Origin: CAYUNT01 sp964446285
GTDB lineage: Bacteria > Sumerlaeota > Sumerlaeia > SLMS01 > CAYUNT01
Reading direction: 5' to 3'
Assembly (NCBI GenBank): GCA_964446285.1
Contig: CAYUNT010000061.1
Span: 1-22,219 of the forward strand
DNA length: 22,219 bases
Shown: in pieces, positions 15,948 to 22,219 of the stretch
How the letters are laid out: each line of letters starts with the position of its first letter
Numbering within the stretch: the first letter of the stretch is position 1
Notes under the pieces: generated by a model
Told to the model about the DNA's origin: nothing
What the model saw: only the letters and a program-made list of their open reading frames with translations
Databases searched by the model: none
Made by a program: the position numbers and the translations under genes

Positions 15948-17498
15948 ATGAGAAAATCCACATTTCTCGGCGTTCTTTTCTGCGCTGTGGTCGCGTTGAG
16001 CATTTCCACGCAGGCCCAGGCCGAACTTATTGCGCACTGGAATTTCAGTGGGACAGTCTATGCAGATGGTTCAACGAATCGTTTTGCCGACCCCATTTCT
16101 TCCGACTCCGGTTCCGGAACGTTGACGGACGATTTCGTTCTGGACCCTGCTGCTTTCACAGGGACAACAGTCAATGCAGTTGGCACCGACGGGGCCTCCA
16201 ATGCTTACTGCCCTCAGGGCGGCAGCACAGTCGCGCTGGAAAACAATGGCAAGTCGCTTATCCTCGCGGTTTCCACGGCTACCCATCAGAACATTATTCT
16301 CACCTATGCCACTCGCGGCACCAGCGGGGGCTTTACCACGCACACTGTGGATGTGGACACGGGATCTGGGTTTGCGAACTTCACCAGTTTTACTGGCATT
16401 AACTCGCTGTCGGCGTTTGAAACCAAAACCGTCGATCTTACTTCACTGACAGCCGCCAACAACAATGCGAATTTCAAAATCCGCATTACATTTACCGGCG
16501 CCACTGGATCGACGGGCAACAACCGCATCGACAACATCCAAATTAACGGCGATTTGATCACCAGCGACGATCCGCAGGCTACCTTCACCACCTTGGGCAA
16601 CTTCGGAACGATTCGCGCCTCGGAGACCAAGGACCTTGCGATCACTGTCCTCAACAGCGCCAGCTCGACGCAGAACCTCACCATCACCGGCCTGAGCTTC
16701 GCCACGGGCACAAATTTCTCCGCGGTCACCACATTCCCGGTCAGCGGCATTGCTCCGGGCGCCAGCACGACTGTCACGGTGCGCTATAGCCCGGGCAGCG
16801 CCGACAACGCTTCGCATTCGGACACAGTGACGCTGGTCAGCAACGACCCGAATGATCCGAGTTTAGCGCTGAGCGGCTCCACCTATAAGAACGTAGCGAA
16901 CATCGCCGCCGCGAAAGCCGAAACCGCCGGCACGAAGGTCAACATCACCGGCACAGTGACAGCCACTGTCGCCACAAACGGACTCAATGCCTCCGCAGCG
17001 CGCTATCAGTTTTTCATACAGGATGCCACGGGTGGTTTGTATATCGATGACCAGCCCTACAACATCGGCGCCCCTGTTGCCATCGGCAATCAGCTCTCAA
17101 ACATGGCCGGAACAATAACTTTGTTCAGCAACATGTTCGAATTCCAGGCTGGGGCCGCCCCCACATTCCTGGGCGCTGGCACGCCCCCAGCCCCGCTCGT
17201 GGTCAGCGGCACGGATGACTTCGAGACCTTCGAAGGCAAACTGATTCGTGTCAACGGCGTGAGCATTGCCGAAACCGGCACATGGGCCGCCGAAACAAAT
17301 TACACTCTTCTAACAGCTGTCGGCTCGCTCGCTGTGATCCGCATCGAAGACGGCTCGGGACTTGTCGGCCAGCCGATTCCCGCCAGCCCCTTTGACATCA
17401 TCGGCATCGCCTTCCAGAGCGGCACATCCTACCAGATCCAGCCTCGCATTCCGGCTGACATCCCCTCTGCGGCAGTAGCCGACTGGACTATGTTCTAA
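15948..17498 (+). CDS. Exported multi-domain protein (beta-sandwich, ASH/choice-of-anchor-D-like, OB-like)
   Basis: The 516-residue product has a clear signal peptide (MRKSTFLGVLFCAVVALSIS, cleavage after AQA at 25). Residues about 26-205 form a beta-rich domain that opens with LIAHWNFSG and contains a DTGSGF patch and NNRIDNIQING, a pattern common in exported proteins of Verrucomicrobia-like and related bacteria. Residues about 210-310 resemble an ASH/choice-of-anchor-D domain (LGNFGTI, SGIAPGASTTVTVRYSP, LVSNDPNDPSLALSGS). Residues about 315-508 look like an OB-type domain (VNITGTVTATV, YQFFIQDATGGLYIDD, EGKLIRVNGVSI). The chain is rich in Thr, Ser, Asn and Ala and low in Lys. No catalytic motif is seen, and the end (VADWTMF) does not match a sorting signal I know. 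AAGGAGA lies 12 bases before the ATG at 15948. The leader hairpin and strong terminator suggest an abundant single-gene transcript. Confidence 0.8.
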   Translation: MRKSTFLGVLFCAVVALSISTQAQAELIAHWNFSGTVYADGSTNRFADPISSDSGSGTLTDDFVLDPAAFTGTTVNAVGTDGASNAYCPQGGSTVALENNGKSLILAVSTATHQNIILTYATRGTSGGFTTHTVDVDTGSGFANFTSFTGINSLSAFETKTVDLTSLTAANNNANFKIRITFTGATGSTGNNRIDNIQINGDLITSDDPQATFTTLGNFGTIRASETKDLAITVLNSASSTQNLTITGLSFATGTNFSAVTTFPVSGIAPGASTTVTVRYSPGSADNASHSDTVTLVSNDPNDPSLALSGSTYKNVANIAAAKAETAGTKVNITGTVTATVATNGLNASAARYQFFIQDATGGLYIDDQPYNIGAPVAIGNQLSNMAGTITLFSNMFEFQAGAAPTFLGAGTPPAPLVVSGTDDFETFEGKLIRVNGVSIAETGTWAAETNYTLLTAVGSLAVIRIEDGSGLVGQPIPASPFDIIGIAFQSGTSYQIQPRIPADIPSAAVADWTMF

Positions 17499-17539
17499 TT
17501 CAGTCGCTCTTTCGCGTCAGCAATCTGACGAAAACCATT

Positions 17540-17575
17540 GCGGCCTCTCTGGCAATCCAGAGAGGCCGCTTTTTT
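17540..17575 (+). terminator. Strong intrinsic terminator
   Basis: A perfect 13-bp GC-rich stem (GCGGCCTCTCTGG at 17540-17552, complement at 17557-17569) with a CAAT loop is followed by six T. It lies 41 bases after the stop of the exported protein. No T-run exists in the other direction, so it serves the + strand. Confidence 0.93.
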
Positions 17576-17601
17576 AACGCCTAATTCTGTCTGTTCCTGG
17601 C

Positions 17602-18456
17602 TTATTCCCCGGCGAATTCGGGTTCGACCAAGCGCGGCAGAAATCCGCGCTCGAATCCCTCGGCCAGCAGGCGGCGCAATCCCGCGCGGCCCCGCTCGCC
17701 CATATCGAGCGTTAGGTCGTTCACATACATGCCGACAAACTGATCCGCCGTGCCCGTATCGAGTCCGCGGGCGTATTGCAGCGAATGATCGAGCGCCTCG
17801 CGGCGGTGCGCCAGTCCGGCCTCGATCGAACGGCGCAAAACGCGCTGGATGCGCGCCAGCATCTCCGGTCCCAGCGAGCGCCGCGCCGCATTCAGCCCAA
17901 GCGGAAGCGGCAATCCGCCCGTGTGCGACTTCCACCAGGCGCCCAGATCGGCCGTGTTCACCAGCCCCGCCAGGCCGAAAGTCAGTTGCCCTTCGTGGAT
18001 GAGCAGTCCGGCCTCGAACCGCCCGCCCGCCACTTCATCGAGGATGCGCTCGAAGGGCAGAACCTGATGGCGAAAATCCCCGCCCAAATACAACTGCAGC
18101 GCCAGAAACGCCGAGGTGAGCGTTCCGGGAACGGCGATCGTGCACTGGCGCAAATCCTCGGACGTCATCGGGCGGCGCGCCACGACGATGGGACCATATC
18201 CGTCGCCAAACGAGCCGCCGCTCGGGAGCAAAACATAGCGATCCGCCAGATGCGCGTAGGCGTGCGCCGAGATGGCCGTCACGTCGATTTCCTCGCGGAA
18301 GGCGCGTTCGTTCAGCGTCTGAATTCCATTGAGAATATGTTGGAATTCCAGGCCCTCCGCGTCCACGCGCCCGTTTGCGAGCGCCCAGAACATAAAGGCG
18401 TCGTCGGGATCGGGCGAGTGGCCCAGCGTCAGGCGAATGGGATTGGGGAGTGGCAT
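17602..18456 (-). CDS. MqnD-like protein (futalosine-pathway menaquinone biosynthesis family)
   Basis: The 284-residue product belongs to the MqnA/MqnD periplasmic-binding-protein-like family. MqnD converts cyclic dehypoxanthinyl futalosine to 1,4-dihydroxy-6-naphthoate. Seen in the sequence: HSPDPDDAFMF (13-23, the MqnD equivalent being SPCPNDTF), NGIQTLN (43-49), DVTAISAHAYAHLADRYVLLPSGGSFGDGYGPIVV (58-92), and VPGTLTSAFLALQL later. Length and motif order fit MqnD better than MqnA. The Asp-Pro-Asp-Asp variant of the first motif occurs in a related subgroup, so exact function is not certain. The ATG at 18456 has GGAGG eight bases upstream. The open frame continues 43 codons into the heptamer repeats, and that extension is repeat sequence rather than protein. 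No other menaquinone genes are adjacent, as is common for this pathway. Confidence 0.82.
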   Translation of the reverse strand: MPLPNPIRLTLGHSPDPDDAFMFWALANGRVDAEGLEFQHILNGIQTLNERAFREEIDVTAISAHAYAHLADRYVLLPSGGSFGDGYGPIVVARRPMTSEDLRQCTIAVPGTLTSAFLALQLYLGGDFRHQVLPFERILDEVAGGRFEAGLLIHEGQLTFGLAGLVNTADLGAWWKSHTGGLPLPLGLNAARRSLGPEMLARIQRVLRRSIEAGLAHRREALDHSLQYARGLDTGTADQFVGMYVNDLTLDMGERGRAGLRRLLAEGFERGFLPRLVEPEFAGE

Positions 18457-18476
18457 AGCAAAGGCCTCCAAGGGGT

Positions 18477-18511
18477 GAGTTGTGAGTTGTGAGTTGCGGG
18501 TTGTGAGTTGT
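18477..18511 (+). repeat. Heptanucleotide tandem array (GAGTTGT), array 1
   Basis: Five contiguous 7-bp units read GAGTTGT, GAGTTGT, GAGTTGC, GGGTTGT, GAGTTGT. Degenerate units continue to about 18550. The array lies directly upstream of the mqnD-like ribosome-binding site. It resembles the short tandemly repeated repetitive (STRR) heptamers known from cyanobacteria. Confidence 0.9.
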
Positions 18512-18620
18512 GAGTGAAGAGTTGGAAATTGGGTGTGGCGGGTTGTGAGCAAAAAACGGTGAGTGGAGAAAATGTGCATTGTCAAAATGTCGTTTAGGTC
18601 CTCTTTGTCCCTTCTCTTCT

Positions 18621-18664
18621 CTCACAACCCACAACTCACAACCTGCGCCTCTCTTCACTCACAA
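18621..18664 (-). repeat. Heptanucleotide array in opposite orientation, array 2
   Basis: Units CTCACAA, CCCACAA, CTCACAA begin at 18621, and another CTCACAA lies at 18658-18664. This is the complement of array 1, so the two can pair across about 110 bases. The last unit supplies the TGA stop of the glycosyltransferase gene. Confidence 0.85.
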
Positions 18665-20005
18665 CTTATCAATCTCCGCCTCCATCTCCTCGATCATCGC
18701 GCCCCAGGACCGGCGGCGGGCGCGTTCGATTCCGGCGCGGCGGCGCGCATCATCCGGGGCGTGCACCAATCGTTCGACCGCGCCTACAAACGATTCGATG
18801 GCCGGGGCAATCTCGACCACGTCCGAGAAAAATCGCTCGACGTCGGGAATGGGCGTCGAGACGACCGGGCAGCCCGCGGCGAGATATTCGAGAGTTTTCA
18901 CAGGATTGATGGCGCGCGCAGCCGGGGTTTGCGCGAAGGGCATGAGCGCGACATCGAACCGCGCCACCCACGCCGCGAGCGCCTCTGGCGGGCGCAATCC
19001 CATGAAATGCAAATTGGGGGCTTCGAGCGGCGGGCCGAACGACCCATGCACCGGTCCCACGAAAACCAGGGAGGCATCTGGGAATTTTTGCGCCAGCGCC
19101 GCGATCAGATCGCGGTCGAGGCGGTCGCTCACTGTGCCCATGTAGCCGAGGATCGGACGCGGCAATGCGGACAGTTCGGGCGGTTCGGGCGCGGCGGCTC
19201 CGGCGGCGAACCGCTCGAAATCCACGCCGCACGGAATGAATCGCACGTCCGAATGGCGCGGAGTCATGGCGCGCTCGAGCGCGCCGGTGCCCGTCCAAAC
19301 GCGGCTCGCAAGGCGCAAAAGATGCTCCTCGCAACGGCGTCCATCGCGCGGCGCCCAGCCAAACGCAGGGAAATCGTCGATCACATCATAAATCACCGCG
19401 CGCGGTCCGAGCGACTCCGCCAAATCGTCGCAAAATGGCGAGTTGGTGAGAAATATGAAGTCGCTGCCAAGCGCGCCGGACCCGCTGGACCGGTCGGACC
19501 GGTCAGACAGGTTGGACAAGTCAGCCCGGCCTATTTTATTCAGCCACAGCGCGATGATCCGCCGCGCTTCGGCGCGCAACACGAGGCGGTTGAGCGCCCG
19601 CGCCCACGGCCATCGGTATTCGCCCGAGAAGATCAGCGGCGCGGCAATGCACAGCCCCGGAAATCGTGCCTCCTCGCGGATTTCTCGCCACGCCCGCACG
19701 TAACGCCCGGCGCGGTCGTGCACCTGCACCGGACCGAGGAAAAGCACCGGGCGTCCGCGGCGCGCAAGGCCGGCGGCCATCTCCTGCGGACGCTGCCAGA
19801 CGTCGTCCCAGGCCACCTGCGAGTAGAGCACGAGCGGTAGCGGACGCCGCCGCCCACGCGCATCTTCTTGCGGCGTGGCTTTGGGCACGATTCTGCCCCG
19901 TCCGCCCCACGCGGGAATCCGCCAGGCCGCGCGCAGCGCAACCCGCAAATTCCCCAGCGCAATCCGGGGAATCGTGCGCGGTGGAATTCCGTAAAGCAAA
20001 GACAT
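18659..20005 (-). CDS. GT-B glycosyltransferase (GT4-like)
   Basis: The 448-residue product transfers a sugar from a nucleotide donor, probably to a surface glycan precursor. The N-terminal domain has WDDVWQRPQE (66-75), a motif of a GT4-like group that typically reads WDxVWQRPQ. The C-terminal donor-binding domain contains GYMGTVSDRLDRDLI (about 288-302) and VKTLEYLAAGCPVVSTPIPDV (369-389), with Glu373 in the E-x(7)-E-like site of the family. Between the domains a Ser/Asp/Arg stretch (about 160-174) is encoded by 9-bp tandem repeats and looks like an inserted linker. It lies 13 bp after the AAA ATPase gene, so the two are probably one operon. The ribosome-binding site is weak (AGAGG near the ATG). 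The stop codon lies in a heptamer repeat, so the original C-terminus may have been altered by that repeat. Confidence 0.87.
   Translation of the reverse strand: MSLLYGIPPRTIPRIALGNLRVALRAAWRIPAWGGRGRIVPKATPQEDARGRRRPLPLVLYSQVAWDDVWQRPQEMAAGLARRGRPVLFLGPVQVHDRAGRYVRAWREIREEARFPGLCIAAPLIFSGEYRWPWARALNRLVLRAEARRIIALWLNKIGRADLSNLSDRSDRSSGSGALGSDFIFLTNSPFCDDLAESLGPRAVIYDVIDDFPAFGWAPRDGRRCEEHLLRLASRVWTGTGALERAMTPRHSDVRFIPCGVDFERFAAGAAAPEPPELSALPRPILGYMGTVSDRLDRDLIAALAQKFPDASLVFVGPVHGSFGPPLEAPNLHFMGLRPPEALAAWVARFDVALMPFAQTPAARAINPVKTLEYLAAGCPVVSTPIPDVERFFSDVVEIAPAIESFVGAVERLVHAPDDARRRAGIERARRRSWGAMIEEMEAEIDKL
19485..19529 (-). repeat. 9-bp tandem repeat inside the glycosyltransferase gene
   Basis: Five 9-bp units (CTGGACCGG, TCGGACCGG, TCAGACAGG, TTGGACAAG, TCAGCCCGG) follow each other in frame and encode an Asp/Leu/Ser/Arg-rich run. 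The unit size is a codon multiple, so the frame is kept. Confidence 0.75.
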
Positions 20006-20018
20006 GCGGCCTCTGTCG

Positions 20019-21842
20019 TCAGGACCCGGGGAGATTCTGATAAAATGCAGGTGGAAGCGGGGCGTTTCCGCCTCCGCCCATAGTGTTCATTCCGCCCGCC
20101 GCGCCCATTTGCGCACCGCCTGACGCCCCCCCGAATCCACCCGGCAGATTGGGCGGCGGAAGGTCACTCGCCGGACGCGCGCGTCCGCGCGCCCAAAGGC
20201 GCAGACGTTCGATGTCCTCGCGCATCGTCACGCTCAGCGGAACACTCTCGCGCAGCGACTGGAGGATCAGATCCGTCGCCAGGTCCTGATTGCGCTCATA
20301 GGCGTCGTAGAGCGCGGCGACAATCACCGCCTCGATTTCCGCGCCGCTCAGTCCCTCCGAAGAGCGCGCCAGGCCATCCAGATCGAACCGGCGAGGATCG
20401 CGGCGGCGCTTGGCCAAGTGGATGCCGAAAATCTCGCGCCGCTCCCTCTCTTGCGGCAAATCGACAAAGAAAATCTCGTCAAACCGGCCCTTGCGCAGGA
20501 TTTCCGGCGGCAGGAGGTCGATCTGGTTCGCCGTCGCGATCACAAACACCGGATGCGTTTTTTCCTGCAACCACGTGATGATCGTTCCGAATACGCGCTG
20601 CGAGGTCCCGCTGTCCGCCGACGCCCCGCCCTTCATTCCCGCCAGCCCCTTGTCGATTTCGTCGATCCACAAAACGACAGGCGACATGGATTCCGCCAGG
20701 CGGATGGCGCGCCGGACGTTCGATTCCGATTCGCCCACGTAGGACGAAAACACGCGGCCCATATCGAGCCGCAACAACGGCATTTCCCATTCGTGCGCGA
20801 CGGCCTTGGCGCACAGCGACTTGCCGCATCCCTGCACGCCGAGGATAAGGATTCCGCGCGGCACGGGCAGCCCAAACGACTGCGCGCGCTCGCTGAAAGC
20901 CAGGCGGCGCTTTAATAGCCACGCCTTCAATTTCGCAAGCCCGCCAACGGTTTTCAAGTCCTCGCCCACCTCGACGTATTCGAGCAGGCCGGTCTTGAGG
21001 ATGATCTGCTTTTTTTCCGAATACACAAAGGGAACTTCCTGCGCGCTGAGCCGTCCCGTGAGAACGAGCGCCTTCGCGAACACATTTTCCGCCTCGAAGA
21101 GCGTGAGGCCGAGCGCGGCGTTAACGAGCGGCTCGATTTCCTCGGGCGCTTGCGTGATCGCATAGCGCGCGCCCGACGCCCCGACCTCCGCGCGAATCGA
21201 ATCGATCAGCAGCCGCAGGTCCGGTTTGGCCGGCAGCGGAAACTCGACGACGGTCGTGTCTTTTTCAAGTTCCTGCGGCAATTCGAGCGTGGGCGAAAGG
21301 AGAATCGTCGTTGTGTAGGTCTGGCGCAGGGCGGCGGCCAGTTCGCGCAACCCGCGCACCACCGCCGAATCCTTCAGATACGGATGGAAATCCTTGAGCA
21401 CCACCAGCGCGGGTTCGGCGATCTGGCGCACCTCGCGCAAAAGCACAATCGGGTCTTTGGTGCCCGGCTTGCCATCGGCGCGCGCATCCGCCGCCGAACG
21501 CGTTCGCATCAAGCCGCGGTTGATCGACCATTCATAGACCTTTTTGCCGAGGCGGTCCGCGATGACCTCGAGCGCCGCCATCACGCGCTCCTCCTCCCAA
21601 CTCGTTACGTAAAGCAGCGGATAGCGAGCGCGCACAAGGAGTTCAAGTTCGTCCGAGGGCGAAATTACGCCGGGCGCTGGAGCGGCGACAGGGGGGGCGC
21701 CAGCGGCACTGGCGGCTGCGGCGGCGCCGGATGCAATGCCGGCAGATAGGGGGGGCGGCGCACCCGCACCCGCGGCCGCGCCGCCCGGAACAGGCAGCGC
21801 CGCTGGATCGGACGGCGTCGAACGGCGTGTAAAACTGGCCAT
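20019..21842 (-). CDS. Ycf46-like AAA ATPase
   Basis: The 607-residue product has an Ala/Pro/Gly-rich N-terminal extension (about 1-60), then the Ycf46-type N-domain starting at DELELLVRARYPLLYVTSWEEERV (about 64-87), and a C-terminal AAA module: Walker A GVQGCGKS (335-342, Lys341), Walker B with D394-E395-I-D397 in VVLWIDEIDKG, a sensor-1-like ATANQ, and Arg453 in KGRFDEIFF as arginine-finger candidate. The last 60 residues are Gly/Pro-rich. Ycf46 proteins are known from cyanobacteria and plastids and in many other bacteria; in Synechocystis one was linked to regulation of photosynthesis and CO2 use. Their biochemical role is poorly defined. The start at 21842 has GAGGAG seven bases upstream. 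It is followed 13 bp later by a glycosyltransferase gene, so a role in that operon is possible. Family assignment is fairly sure, function is not. Confidence 0.88.
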   Translation of the reverse strand: MASFTRRSTPSDPAALPVPGGAAAGAGAPPPLSAGIASGAAAAASAAGAPPVAAPAPGVISPSDELELLVRARYPLLYVTSWEEERVMAALEVIADRLGKKVYEWSINRGLMRTRSAADARADGKPGTKDPIVLLREVRQIAEPALVVLKDFHPYLKDSAVVRGLRELAAALRQTYTTTILLSPTLELPQELEKDTTVVEFPLPAKPDLRLLIDSIRAEVGASGARYAITQAPEEIEPLVNAALGLTLFEAENVFAKALVLTGRLSAQEVPFVYSEKKQIILKTGLLEYVEVGEDLKTVGGLAKLKAWLLKRRLAFSERAQSFGLPVPRGILILGVQGCGKSLCAKAVAHEWEMPLLRLDMGRVFSSYVGESESNVRRAIRLAESMSPVVLWIDEIDKGLAGMKGGASADSGTSQRVFGTIITWLQEKTHPVFVIATANQIDLLPPEILRKGRFDEIFFVDLPQERERREIFGIHLAKRRRDPRRFDLDGLARSSEGLSGAEIEAVIVAALYDAYERNQDLATDLILQSLRESVPLSVTMREDIERLRLWARGRARPASDLPPPNLPGGFGGASGGAQMGAAGGMNTMGGGGNAPLPPAFYQNLPGS

Positions 21843-21955
21843 AAGTCACTCCTCGCGCTGGCGCCGGGACAAACCTCTTTCCTGCGCGCCATCAATTTCC
21901 CCCATCCTGCCCGTAGAGGCAAATGAAAGAAGAGGGGGAGCGGGCGGAGACTTGG

Positions 21956-21983
21956 GAGTTGTGGGTTGTGAGTTGCGAGTTGT
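21956..21983 (+). repeat. Heptanucleotide array, array 3
   Basis: Four contiguous units, GAGTTGT, GGGTTGT, GAGTTGC, GAGTTGT, lie 114 bp upstream of the AAA ATPase start. They have the same consensus and variants as array 1. Confidence 0.9.
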
Positions 21984-22010
21984 GAGAAAGAGGTGGGCAG
22001 CGAGCTGTGG

Positions 22011-22138
22011 GGGGGCGCATCTTGACACTGTTACGGAAAGTTCGTAGTTCACGCTTCAGCGTGCTATCTGCCAGCAAGCAAACTAAAGTTTGAACTACAA
22101 ACATCTTGCTGGCCGTAACTGTGTCCAGATGCCCCCGC
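22011..22138. repeat. 128-bp MITE-like palindromic element
   Basis: Imperfect 26-bp terminal inverted repeats (22011-22036 and 22113-22138) match at 18 of the 20 innermost positions. Inside are a second inverted pair GTAGTTCA/TGAACTAC (22044-22051, 22091-22098), a 9-bp pair GCCAGCAAG/CTTGCTGGC (22070-22078, 22105-22113), a CACGC/GCGTG hairpin (22050-22063) and an AAACT/AGTTT hairpin (22080-22091). It has no coding capacity. Minus-strand open frames across it are artefacts. The remaining bases to 22219 hold nothing I recognise. Confidence 0.7.
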
Positions 22139-22219
22139 AGTAGGGAGTGAGACTGGATTCCGGTTGCCGGGAGCAACAGGAACATGGTGCCCCTTTGGTT
22201 TAGGATTATTGCATATATC

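Noticed and set aside
18457..18585. N-terminal extension of the MqnD-like protein (43 codons)
   Set aside because: The extension translates the heptamer array, and a strong GGAGG sits before the internal ATG at 18456.
18477..18664. CRISPR array
   Set aside because: The units are 7 bp and contiguous with no unique spacers, and no cas genes are present.
21892..22185. Minus-strand 97-codon frame at the right end
   Set aside because: It spans the MITE-like element and the heptamer array and is explained by repeats.

Overview
The window looks like part of a scaffold from a GC-rich, Gram-negative (diderm), uncultured bacterium. The diderm call rests on an LptB-type ABC ATPase, an O-antigen ligase/polymerase-like membrane protein and several large exported proteins. 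A run of exactly 100 N at 2399-2498 marks a scaffold gap. The mixture of a futalosine-pathway MqnD-like protein, a Ycf46-like AAA ATPase, a YhaM-like nuclease, a dockerin-bearing protein and many short intergenic palindromes would fit a candidate phylum such as Sumerlaeota, Hydrogenedentota or a planctomycete relative. This placement is an impression from gene content, not a measurement.

Layout. The left edge (1-352) ends in the 3' half of a tRNA-Arg(CCT) gene with no 5' half, which looks like the distal attachment site of an element lying to the left. Next comes lptB (602-1513, +). A consensus-like promoter precedes a large exported protein (1764-3991, +) with a Pro/Thr linker, two similar beta-rich modules, a calcium-binding repeat and a dockerin; the scaffold gap splits its linker. 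An exported PHP-family metal hydrolase follows (4093-5202, +).

A minus-strand operon converges on it. From its 5' end it encodes a 41-residue membrane peptide (10422-10297), an O-antigen ligase-like/TPR protein (10300-7100), a YhaM-like OB/HD nuclease (7085-6012) and a HAD phosphatase (5974-5219). The divergent region beside it holds a 102-bp nested palindrome. On the + strand follow an exported protein broken by an in-frame TAG (10799-11914), a 1088-residue glycosidase-like putative lipoprotein (12272-15538) with a hairpin downstream, and an exported multi-domain protein (15948-17498) with a leader hairpin and a strong intrinsic terminator.

The right end is minus-strand: a Ycf46-like AAA ATPase (21842-20019) and a glycosyltransferase (20005-18659) 13 bp apart, then an MqnD-like protein (18456-17602). 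Heptanucleotide repeat arrays (GAGTTGT type) flank these genes, and a 128-bp MITE-like palindrome lies at the far right.

Themes. Surface polysaccharide and envelope functions recur: LptB, the O-antigen ligase-like protein, a glycosyltransferase, a glycosidase-like lipoprotein and a scaffoldin-like protein. The intergenic regions are rich in small structured repeats. No defence system, CRISPR array, rRNA or transposase gene was seen.
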